Assembly (NCBI GenBank): GCA_023053545.1
Contig: JAKZAN010000005.1
Span: 5,022,001-5,086,000, forward strand
Length of the DNA: 64,000 nt
Direction of reading: 5' to 3'
Source: Lepidurus packardi
Lineage: Eukaryota; Arthropoda; Branchiopoda; Notostraca; Triopsidae
The notes under the pieces are model-generated. The model saw only the letters and a list, made by a program, of their open reading frames with translations, searched no databases and had not been told where the DNA came from. Below, in pieces: positions 1 to 10,663 of this stretch. Every line of letters starts with the position of its first letter. The first letter of the stretch is position 1. The position numbers and the translations under genes were made by a program.

Positions 1-164
1 GTAATGGCTCAAGGGCTCTAAGAAGATGGGAGATTCAATTCTGGATGAATTCTACCCGGTGATGACAAGCAGTTCAACATCACCGACAGCAAAATTCACC
101 GACAATTAAAAACTCGGCAACTCGTCGAACTTAAACGTCCTAGAAGAAGAGCCAGTATTTGACC

Positions 165-229
165 GGACGAGTGTGGGATCTAGTCATGATACTTTTAAGT
201 AATTCACATGTACCAGATTCCCACTCGCC
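165..229. repeat. short imperfect inverted repeat, copy A
   Basis: The left end GGACGAGTGTGGGATCTAGT and the reverse complement of the right end (ggcgagtgggaatctggtac) match imperfectly, so the unit could fold into a hairpin. A second diverged copy lies at 1499-1557 with the same two ends (ggacgagtgttggatctagtca and cccactcgcc). Two copies with conserved ends but a diverged middle suggest a small repeated element. No target duplication was recognised. Confidence 0.45.
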
Positions 230-1498
230 CATCAAATCCCAGCCTTAAAATAACTTGGAATTCGTAGAAATAGTTGGCGTAACTACTTCCGAAAAATGAA
301 CCTCTCCGTTCGGAGAATGTCACTGGAATGGTACACATCAACCATATTTTTGAACGCAGCTAAACTATCGACAGTTCCACTACCTCCCCACAGCCGAACG
401 AGGTCACAACCCCTTTTCACCCGCAACCAAGCCCCAAGGGCTGCGTAAACCTTTCACATGTGAACCATTCCCTACAAATTCCGCAGAACAGTTTACTCAA
501 AAGGCGGGGGCGAACCTTACCCAGTGATGTTAAGAACAGGCTCCATCCACTAAGGTAGGGTTCTCCCCGCCTGTGAATAACTAACCTCTTTGACCTTACT
601 CCATACTGCCCTGCGGGTGACCCAGTAAAAGCTACCAACCCCCCTCTCCCAACCCCTCTGACCCTGGTTTCACCAGATTCCCCGAATAGGAAAGGGAACA
701 AACTACAAAAACATTTTCATAAAATTCGAAACAACAAAACATACCGGATTTCATATTCAAGTCAACATACCAAAGTAGTAGTCAAAACCAACCCCATTTT
801 CACCATAACCAAGACGATTACAAGTTACGACATTGGCCAAGATGAAAGCGGGGTCGAGAATAAACATTTAAACACTAATTAAACATAATAGAGACAGGAG
901 ATAAAGGAAACAAAATAACAAAACAGAAAGCAACATTACAGAAAATAACAAATTATACCTACGCTAGCAATTGCATTGGCGGCTGAATCCCGTGGTGCTA
1001 TGCATAATTAACCAATCCCAGCATCCCATCCACTGGATCCAGCGCCAAAAAAAATGCTCCATTCTGCTTTGAAATGGGAAGAGTACAAAAAAGGAAATCG
1101 CTATTAATTCGAGAAAAAAGCGACAAACTTGGCTTTAATTAGAGTTGAAGACTGAAGGAATGTAACGTCTAGGTAACTACGGCTGTGATACGGAAGGCTC
1201 CACATACCACAGCGGTAGTTCCTTGGCGAACAAGCCTTTTTCAAAAACAACAACTTGCTCGATCAAAGTTCGGCGAGTAACTGACATCTTGACTTTTTCG
1301 CACAATTCCAGAACACTTGAGAGTAACGCCGGAGATCGAACGGTACACTTTGCCTTGCTGATCTAGCTTTATGAGTCGGACACAGTCATACAGCTAGACC
1401 ACCAAAGAAAAATATACACTCGCACGCGAAACTGCCCAAACCCGATTTTTTTAAGATAACTAGCACTTCACGGATAGTCGCTCAGGTACACCATCGTT

Positions 1499-1557
1499 GG
1501 ACGAGTGTTGGATCTAGTCACGGAAACTATTGCACGTGGACTAAAAACCCACTCGCC
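1499..1557. repeat. short imperfect inverted repeat, copy B
   Basis: This is the second copy of the unit at 165-229, in the same orientation. The outer 20 or so bases are conserved and the middle is diverged. Confidence 0.45.
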
Positions 1558-2680
1558 AGCGACCGCGAACACAGTTGGCCGTCAACAAGGCTTTGCTCTT
1601 TTCCACCAGGAATGAAATGCCGAACAGAACCTCCAGACACCGAGCTCTGGTTCCAGTAAAACAGACGACCTGAAAGACTTCCTAAATCGAAGAGTTACAC
1701 AAACCCCTGTGCTTCTTTTTCGCTCGAACACGACACCAACTTGGCTGGACTTGCCAGTTTTCTGTTATACCTCATCGCCAAGCTAAACCGATTCATAAAA
1801 TAACGACAGAAAATTGTTGGGTGTAACTATACTATCAAGCTTAACAAGTAATGTAGGTAAAAAAAAGTGGAGAAAATAGATCAGCTTGGGAATGTGGGAA
1901 CAAACTGGCGGGGGGAGTTTGGTTCGAATAGCTGTTCTTGTTGACTTCAAGAGTAGATATGAACTTGACTGTCTCGCAAAAAGCTGTCAACTGACGTGGC
2001 TATGATGCAAACCGGGTCCTTTTTTGTAGCTTTGTTGGTCTCTATAAATGGACCCTAGCCTAGAGGTCTTCGCTCCATTTTTCTTGGTCCCGGGTCACCT
2101 TGCATACCACGTTTCGAATGCATAAAGATTGACCTATGCTGACCCTATCACGTGAATGGAAAGGTCAACACCCCCCAATACCTTTCCCTTTTATCTTCCT
2201 TAGAGGATATATTCTGTGGGGGAAAGGGGTAAAAAGGTCAAAGAGCTCAAAACTCCATTTCCTGTCCGTTTTGGGACGCCTTTTGTTCCGTTTCACATGC
2301 TCTTCAAAGCTCCCGAGAAGCTGAGAACTAGTGGATAAATGACCCTTTACCAAGCAAGCTGACCTTAGGTCAATGTCCGGAGCTCGTCCTAGAACTTTTC
2401 CCAGGGCTCTAGACAAAAGGTGAAGGTGCCCTTTACTTTCTGGTCAACTTGGTGTACCTAGAGGTATTTCCTGTGTCCAAGTTCCTACGGAGGATAAAAT
2501 GGAACAAAAGGATTTCTTTCTTTTTTTGAAACTACTTTTCGAAGTTTTCGCAACCAGATCAGGGTTTCTAAACACTTAGTAACATTGCACAAACTTTTAA
2601 GCTCTTAATTACCCTGCAACTTCTGCAGCAGACAGCTTTTCCAACTCCTGGGAATCAAAAATACTCTTTTGGGAGTACAT

Positions 2681-2981
2681 CAGGGGCGTCGCGAGGGGGT
2701 TTCCATTGGGGGGGTGGAGACCTTAGTTTTACCGACTGTAGTTGACGATTTTACCGACTGTATTATAGTTTCTATCTTATATTTTCTATCGACTATTAAA
2801 GATTTAAACAGTTATTATCGTAGTTATTTCCTTTAATTTTTCGAGATTTATTGAATAATACTCGTTTTATTTTCATTTTCCGAATTTTACCGACGGCGAC
2901 CCAAATTTTACCGAATCGGTTTTTGGCCAATTATTGGGGGGGTGGTGCACCCCCCCAAACCCCCCCCTCGCGACGCCCCTG
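2681..2981. mobile_element. hAT-type MITE with 8-bp target duplication
   Basis: A 301-bp element begins CAGGGGCGTCGCGAGGGGG and ends with its near-perfect inverse (CCCCCCTCGCGACGCCCCTG). It is flanked on both sides by the identical 8-mer gagtacat (2673-2680 and 2982-2989). Eight-base target duplications and a CAGGGGCG-type terminus are typical of hAT transposons. The interior carries no transposase; it is AT-rich with repeated TTTTACCGAC motifs, so this is a non-autonomous MITE. The perfect duplication suggests a fairly recent insertion. Confidence 0.85.
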
Positions 2982-2989
2982 GAGTACAT

Positions 2990-3619
2990 ACTTACTCAAT
3001 AGCACTGCTATGTTGCCAGAAACCGTCTCGTTTACGTGACAAACCTGGCGTCTCTAATCAACTCCAGTACGGAATCACTGACCAGCGAAAAATTATAATT
3101 ACTTTGATTAGAAGTGTCCAGTTAATTCCGTAGAATGTTTAAAATCGTTATAATTGTTTTAAATAAATGATTAGCAGGAAGTAACTTTTGCTGTTTACTA
3201 TATTACTTCTTGATTTGGGCTCTTATATAATTAAACGCAAGTTTAATCTAAGATATAATTAGCCCGCAGACTTGGTAAAGTAAGCGTTTAATTGACGGGA
3301 AATTGTTCGTAAACTTAGATTTACACAACAAAACGTAATCTATTTTCAATAAGTAAAGTAGATCTCACGATTTCACCGATGCCCCAAAATAGTGTATTGA
3401 GCATAACAAATGCCGTAAACAAGGCTGACATAGACTTAATAAAATTTGTGTTTAACCCTACTTTCTCTTTCAAGCCACATTTGCTTCACGAGTTATCCCT
3501 CTAAAGCAAGATCCGTGATTTTCCTGCACCCTAATTTACACTAATATCTCCGAATAGTCTCACTTTGATTTAGACATATTACTTTTTAAAAAATTGACGC
3601 TTCCCTACTTTCGAACAGC
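2990..3619. other. intergenic, downstream of the aconitase gene
   Basis: AT-rich DNA with no recognisable gene. It probably includes the 3' UTR of the minus-strand aconitase gene. Confidence 0.5.
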
Positions 3620-6600
3620 TTAGTCCAACATCTTCCTCACCATATAATTCAAAATACCACCGTGCTTGAAGTAAGTCAGCTCCACGTCGGTATCGAAACG
3701 TAGCAAAACTTCGAAACTACGCCCATCATCCATCTAAAACAATTGCAGAAATATATCAATAATATCCTACATATAGAAAAGCCAAATCGACATCACCTGT
3801 ACACGTAAAGCCTGTCCTGGGGTCACATCGTCTGGAATGATGATGCTGAACGCCTCGGTGCCTCTTAAGCCCAAATTGTCTGCATCTTGGCCAGGCAAGA
3901 ACTGCAAAGGTACAATTCCCATGCCCACCAGATTGGAGCGATGAATTCGCTCAAAAGATTCCGCAATAACCGCTTTAATGCCCTGAAATTAAAATACACC
4001 GCGAAAGTCATTAATCGTTCAATCTTGTTTCCCGAAAAGACTTAAGCTTCAAAATCGGGCGCTTTACCAAAAGGAAAGGTCCCTTAGCAGCCCAGTCCCT
4101 AGAAGAACCACACCCATATTCCTTGCCGGCAATTACGATCAACGGCGTATTATCCGCCTGATACAGGGCGGCGGCGTCGAAGATGTCCAGCTCTTGCCCA
4201 CTTGGGAAATGGACAGTGCGAGGACCAGCTTTGGCTACCAAGCGATTTACCAAACGGATATTGGCGAACGTCCCACGTACCATCACCGCATCGTTGCCTC
4301 GACGTGATCCATACGAGTTAAAATCCCGTGGTGTCAATCTAAGTAACGAAAATTGATCTTAGTAAAATTTCACGGACCTGCCTTATCCTATCCTTAAAAA
4401 TAAATAAATAAGAAAGGGTGGAGCTAAAAAAAAAAAAAAAAAACTAGATTCCATCAGTGCGCGCTCGGACTAATGAAAGCGGATGCAGGCGCGCACTTGC
4501 AGGATAGGCAAGAGAAATCGAGAACAGACATTTACCCTCTTTCCGTCAAGTATCGAGCAGCCGGGCTGTTCCGAGCGATGGATCCGGCAGGCGAGATATG
4601 ATCCGTGGTGACCGAGTCACCCAAGTAGAGCAAAATGCGCGCGTTTTTTACCGAACGCATGCCAGGGGGTTCTTTAGGCATGCCTACAAAGAAGGGTGGA
4701 CGCTTGATGTACGTCGAAGTGGTGTCCCAAGGATACCGCTGGCTCTCTGGAGCCTGCAAAGCGTTCCACGGACCACTGCCTTTAGCCAATTGAGAGTAAA
4801 CGTGCTGGAACATGGATGGGACGACTGTTGTGCGTTCAACTTCCTGAATCTCGCTGCGTGAAGGGTAAATATCTCTCAAAAACACTCCCTCACCCTGCTT
4901 GTTATAACCTAGAAAACAGTATCGATTCCAACGACATGAAATAACCAATTTTTCGATATTACCAATTGGCTCAGTCTCGAAGTCAATATCAACGGTACCA
5001 GCAATGGCGTAAGCCACAACCAACAACGGCGACGCCAAGTAGTTTGCGCGAGTGTGAGGATGAATCCTGCCTTCGAAGTTACGGTTTCCAGACAAAACGC
5101 CACAGCAAACTAGTTCTCCCTAAGAAAAGACAAGCTGAGTCGAAACCCCAATAAAATATTCGAAACAAATAAAAAAAAAAGATAACTAATCGACATTGTA
5201 TTATCACTTTCTAGACGCTTTATTTCTTTTTAAATTTTCGTTAATGTTATTATTGCTAATTATTATTAATGTTATTATTGTTAATTGTTATTATTTTTCT
5301 CACTTGATCAATGGCTCCGGCTATTTCTTCTGGTAAAGGTCCACTGTTGCCAATACAAGTCATGCAACCATAGCCTACGATATTAAATCCCAATTGTTCC
5401 AATGCAGGGATAACGCCGGAAGCCTCCAAATAGTAGGTTACCACCCCCGATCCCGGTGACAAAGAGGTTTTAATGTAAGGTTCGACCGATAAACCAGCTT
5501 CTACAGCCTTCTTAGCCAATAAGCCTAAAAAGAATGTCAACAAATAATTTTTAACGAATCAAAAAGTCTATCAAAAAGGAATTAATGTTTACCTGCTCCG
5601 AGCATGACGGACGGATTACTAGTATTGGTGCAGGAAGTAATAGCAGCGATGACAACAGATCCATGCTTCAGCTTGTATTGTTTGTTCTCGTAAACAAAGG
5701 GAACTTCCATTGACAGTTTTTCAGGAGGGATTCCAAAACCTTTGAAGCCAACCTGAATATTTGAGACAAAAAGCGGAATCAAACATGAATAGAAGTGCTC
5801 TAAATATTCAACATAAATTGTAAAAAATGTTTGCGTTATTCACTTTGTTGGTTAGACAAGCCCGGAAATCGACTTGCATATCCGAGACTGCAACTCGGTC
5901 ATGGGGACGTTTGGGTCCGGATAGGGATGGGACGACGGTTCCTAAATCCAGCTCGACCACTTCGCTGAAAACCGGATCTTCTGCTGCGTCGTCGTAATGA
6001 CGAAACATTGACACAGCTTTCAGGTAAGCTTCAATGTAAGCTATCTTCTCAGGAGATCGATCTAACAAACGCGAGAATTGATTTATCCGTTTTAAAGAAA
6101 TAAAAGTAATATGTACTGGTTTGAACCAAGTATTCAATGCTTTTGGCGTCAACCGGGAAGAAGCCAACAGTGGCTCCGTATTCGGGGCACATATTGCTGA
6201 TCGTAGCGCGATCAGCGATAGAAAGTGCAGCCACGCCAGGGCCAAAGAACTCTACAAATTTGCCCACCACGCCAACTTGTCGCAAATGCTAAGGACAAAA
6301 AAAGGTAAGGTAAAATTAATACGAAATACTCGACAGAATTTTTTATTTTACTTTGGTAATCGTGAGGACCACATCGGTGGACGTCGAAAAGGAATTCAAG
6401 GAGCCCGTGATTTTATAGCCCACCACTGGGGGCAGCACCATGGAAATCGCTTGACCTAGCATTACAGCTTCAGCTTCTATCCCGCCCACTCCCCAGCCCA
6501 AGACTCCTAGCCCGTTTATCATCGTCGTGTGCGAGTCCGTCCCGACTACCGAATCTGGGTATAATAACGAATCCTTTCCTTCACAAAAAACCACTCGCGC

Positions 6601-8671
6601 CAGATACTCCAAATTGACTTGGTGAACAATGCCCATACCAGGCGGTACAATGAGCATATTATGCAATGCTTTGGCGCCCCACTGTCATATAGAAACACAA
6701 TGAAATTAGCATTCTTCTTTAACAGCTATAAGATTTTTCGAAAATGTTTAATTTTTTTTCAAAATTAAAAAAAAAAAATTCTCGAAAAATCTTAACACAT
6801 CTTCCAAAATCTTGAAATTTCGAAAAATGTGAAAAGTTTTGAAACTCTGTTTTTTGTAAAATGGAAATTTCGGAAAATTGTACAAAAATTTTGAAATTTA
6901 AAAAATAGTTACTTTTAAGAACACGAATCGCTCCTTATTGCGCTCAAACTCCAAATCCTGGTTCTTGGTCAAGGCATCCGCCCTACGAAATAAAATACAC
7001 AACCCATCACCCTTAACATTCAAATTTTTTTATAAATATAATATCAAGTAAACTGAACCGCAAAAAAAATCTTCAAAAAAAAGTTCAAGCCGACACCCAT
7101 CTCATTCCCGGAATTTCCTTTCCCAATCAGAATAAAAAGGATCTTAAAATCAAGCCCAAGACACTGACCACGCAGATTTGAGCTTATGGAAGGGACACGT
7201 CAAGTCCGTGATAGGTCCTGCTCCGAATTCCAAGTTCTTTATGGTCTCTATCGTCCGTTCTTGGCTTTGTTTGGCCGGATCGTTGTGCTGGAGACATGGC
7301 AAGGCGGTGACATCGGCAGCTTCTAAAATACACGTGACTCCATCGCACTGGCCTTTGCAGGACGGGTAATCCTTACTTAAGGCCGTTCTTCGCCCTCGTA
7401 ACACGCTGCCCCGCCCTCTGGAGAAAACCAACGTCCCTCGCTTGGGTGTAGGTGAGACCGAGGTTTTACTCGATGCAGTTTGGAGTTGCTGAAAGACCGG
7501 GAGGCGACTTGTAGAGGAAAGAGCGGTGTCTTCTAAATCCAATATGGGCGGGGCGGAGGGTCCTGGGCCTGTGTCCCATGGGGAGATTCCGGCTGGACTT
7601 CTGTGGAGGTGGGTTGAGAGAGGCGTGTGATACGATATGCCAGTAGCAGGTAGCAAAAAGGGAGGCGTTAGCAAAGGGAGAAACAAACCCAGGAACACCA
7701 AAATGGCATTTCCCCCAAAATCGAGCCAAACGTGCGAATACGCTCGCTAAATACATGTTAAATCACCTCGTTTGTAGAAGTGACGTGCCCAGGCATAAGC
7801 ATTTTTGTAAAAACAAGTATACAAAACCGAAGGTTAAGAATCTAGCGTAGGCTCGGGATAGCGGAACGAAAGGGGGAAAAACAAACAAACCTTAAGGGCT
7901 ATATAGCGTTATTATGTTACCTTCGGAAGACGTCGACTTGGACAGAATGGTCAATTACCAAGTCCGCAGGGCAAATGGGATTAATGCGCTCAGGATCACC
8001 GTTTAATTCCTCTACTGCGTCTCTCATCGCAGCGAAGTCTACCACTGCAGGCACTCCCGTGAAATCCTACAGAAAGTTGCACACTTTTAGCGGATTTTAT
8101 GAGTTTAAGGAAATTAAACCTGGAGGATGACACGGGCTGGCTTGAAAGCCACTTCCACGTCTCTACCTTCCGCTTGGATCGTTTCCCATGCGAGAATATT
8201 CTGTACATCCTGAGAAGTCACGTGAAAATTGTCGCAATTGCGGACCGCCGACTCCAGAAGAATCCGAATCGAATAAGGGAGCTTGGAGAACTTTGCTTCA
8301 TCCAAGCCAGCAAGGTGAAAATAGTTGAAGGTCTGGCCCTCGACGCTGAGAGATTTCTTGAGGTTCTCATATGGATTCGTGAGGTCTGTTGTTCAAAAAT
8401 AAATAAAAATACTAAATGCAAAGATATAAGATGATTTTCATCTCGCTTGTAAAAGTACTAATACGAAAAAACGTCAGTTCGGCTGTACCCTGAAACGCAT
8501 GTGTGTATTATGTTACATATTCAAGACTTGGACTTTGATTTTTCATTGGGTTTGACATATGACGATGACGTTGGGCAAGGCAAGGGAAAGATTAACCACG
8601 CATATTTCCGTAGTTGTAATGAATTTTGGAATACACATTTTATGACCAGCCTACTTACCATCGACTGCCAT
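3620..8671 (-). CDS. ACO1: cytosolic aconitase / iron regulatory protein 1
   Basis: Interconverts citrate and isocitrate with a 4Fe-4S cluster; family members that lose the cluster bind iron-responsive elements. Coding exons, in transcription order: 8671-8659, 8385-8120, 8066-7921, 6982-6913, 6681-6352, 6288-6117, 6061-5844, 5752-5593, 5524-5304, 5119-4963, 4908-4536, 4338-4068, 3982-3797, 3733-3620. Together they give 898 aa with phase kept at every junction (human IRP1: 889). The three cluster cysteines are present (SCTNTSNPS and GCMTCIGN), as are the active-site segments SGNRNFEGR and [10 protein letters not shown], so it should be enzymatically competent. The start is a 13-nt coding exon (MAVD). 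A further cassette exon at 7169-7600 fits the same phase (separate entry). The 4909-4962 intron is only 54 nt and stop-free in frame. Divergent from the taperin-like gene. Confidence 0.95.
7169..7600 (-). CDS. candidate cassette exon of the aconitase gene, IRP2-like cysteine insertion
   Basis: A 432-nt (144-codon) open stretch inside the intron between the exons ending VQVDVFR and starting ADALTKNQ. On the minus strand it has a long pyrimidine tract ending cctccacag at its 5' side and a TGCGTG|GTCAGT donor. Entry and exit phases are both 2, so including or skipping it keeps frame. It is Pro/Ser-rich at first, then cysteine-bearing: [11 protein letters not shown], a further ALPC, and LTCPFHKLK. 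Vertebrate IRP2 differs from IRP1 by a roughly 73-aa insertion at this very site, with a CxGxCD segment and an ILCPFH segment. Homology is inferred from position and these motifs; use of the exon needs transcript evidence. Confidence 0.7.
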
Positions 8672-10663
8672 GATTAAATTTCCCCAAGTTCTGTTGACGA
8701 AACTGTTGACATACAAACTAAACCTGTTCTAACCACAACAACGTAGCCCAAAATCTTCACTGAGAAATCACGTCACGTCTATCTTAACGTTGCCAGTTCT
8801 GCCCATCAATAAATATTTGCAAAATTTTAAAGGTTGAAGATCTTTTAACTGACTATTTTCTCCCCTTTCTAATTATTGGTGTAGTTGAATTAACAATACA
8901 CTTAAAATTATTCAAAATGTCTTACAAAAGCGACGTTGAATCTTTTGGTGTATTGTTATCAATCCACAGCTCGAGATTTGTTGCGTGAATTCACAATATA
9001 ATTAACGTCATTGTCTTTCACTGGAATTTATTAATCGCGTCAAAAAGCTTATCCTTGTCTCTGAAATAAACCAAGAGGCTAGTTTAATGGCTTTATGGGC
9101 AATTCTTCACTCCGGTTCCTATAAGCCTAATTTGCACACCAATTTATAGGTGTGGCTTGTAAACTCTGGGAAGTCAAAAGTCATTTGTGCTACTACATTC
9201 TTTTATATTGAGGGTCTTGCGTGTATTTTTATTCAACAGCGACGCGTTTCATTGCCTGTTTGTTTCCTGAGTTCATTTTTATTTTTGGTAAGTCGTTTTT
9301 GTTGTTTCCCCCTTTTGTTTTATTATGGCTTTATTTTCATTATGCTTAATTAGCCTGTGGTTGTTGTGTTCCCTTATTTAAGTTTTGTTAGGTTTCCATT
9401 TTAGTTTTATCCAAGCTATTTGTAAAATATGCTAAGTTGTCCTAATTTTCACACGAAAAAAAGAAAACCTTAAAATAGGTACGTCAAATTGTGTGGTGTT
9501 GCTATGTAATAATTCTGTCAATGCCATTGTAACTACTGAGCAGAAAATCGTAACGAAAGAGTGAAAAAAAAAGTCGTAGCGGGTGACCATGCCGGAGGGC
9601 CACTTCCTCGTAATATTTCCTTCTTGGCGCAGCGCTAAGCCCCGCCCACCGTGTTCGCTTTGCGCACGCTGGTCGCGAATGACTTCCTGGCTCGTTCGCG
9701 ACTAAACCAACTCGTAGCAAGCACGTCCAACGAATCCTAGTTAGTTCGTCAAAGACTGTGACCGAAAGTTTTGGAGAAAACTTCCGAAATCTCTGACATA
9801 ATACTTTCCCAAAAGCGTTGTCATAAGATTCTAACTGTTTATCCGCACTTCCTTAATCATGAGTGAAGTACTGTACAAGTCGAGCTTAGACCCCAGGCAC
9901 CTGTCAATGTCAGTAGCAAAGGATCGTTTACCGAAAACAAGTGACAAAACTGTGATGAAAACTCGCTAGAAAATTCATTCTTGGAGTGAAAACGCCACCG
10001 TAGATTTCATTGTGACGTTACATTTCCCCTCTCCAAGTACACAGTTTCATTCTCGACACATGTTTTGATTCTGATTCCAGTATCTTTTTCGAAAGTTTCT
10101 TGTGACATCACTTACTTGGAAGTCGAAAAAATTTAGTTCTTGAACACATAGGCGGCTCAGAATTGGCTTAGCAGCAGCTTAACAGGATCCCCAGCAACAG
10201 CCAACGAACTTTTCTTGTCATAAGCCTTTTTAGTGTCTATGTGTGTTATGTGCACATGACATAAGGCAGCGTTTCTTGAGGTTTCCTGAACGTCGTTGGA
10301 AGCCTTGCAAGTTTCTGAACCTGGTTTCTTTGGAGTACCTGCTTATCGTTTTGCTTATTCCCGTCCGATTCCATAACCGGAACGAAAATAAAAACGTGGT
10401 AAAAACGTTGTAGGGAATTACGATTGGACGGTTTTATTTACGTCAGTAAACGATACTATCTAATCAGAGACACGATACGGTCCCCTCAGACTTGATATTC
10501 TACATACAATAGCACTTGTCATTCTACTTCGTGCGTTCCGAGCCAAGATCGAAAAAGAGACAAAAGTGGGACAGTTAAGTAAACGATTTGAGCTAACGTG
10601 ATTGTTCTTGATTGGGATCACCACTTTTTCATCCGCATCTCAAAAGAAACTGCAGTTTGGGAA
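8672..10663. promoter_or_regulatory. divergent promoter region, aconitase / taperin-like gene
   Basis: About 2 kb between two divergently transcribed start codons. Most is AT-rich and featureless. At 9590-9710 there is a locally GC/CpG-rich stretch with a CCCGCCCACC GC-box-like site and ACTTCCT ETS-like sites, a plausible core promoter or non-coding first exon. No coding exon is recognised. Confidence 0.4.

Larger units (their letters stand above)
1..2672. other. intergenic DNA, no gene recognised
   Basis: I see no convincing coding exon on either strand; the open frames are short and resemble no family. It contains two diverged copies of a short inverted-repeat unit (about 165-229 and 1499-1557) and, at about 2090-2450, an unusual number of AGGTCA/TGACCT-like half-sites, including an everted pair TGACCTTAGGTCA near 2359-2372. 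Confidence 0.6.

Noticed and set aside
417-701. 94-codon minus-strand open frame
   Set aside because: No recognisable family, no flanking exons; expected by chance in this length.
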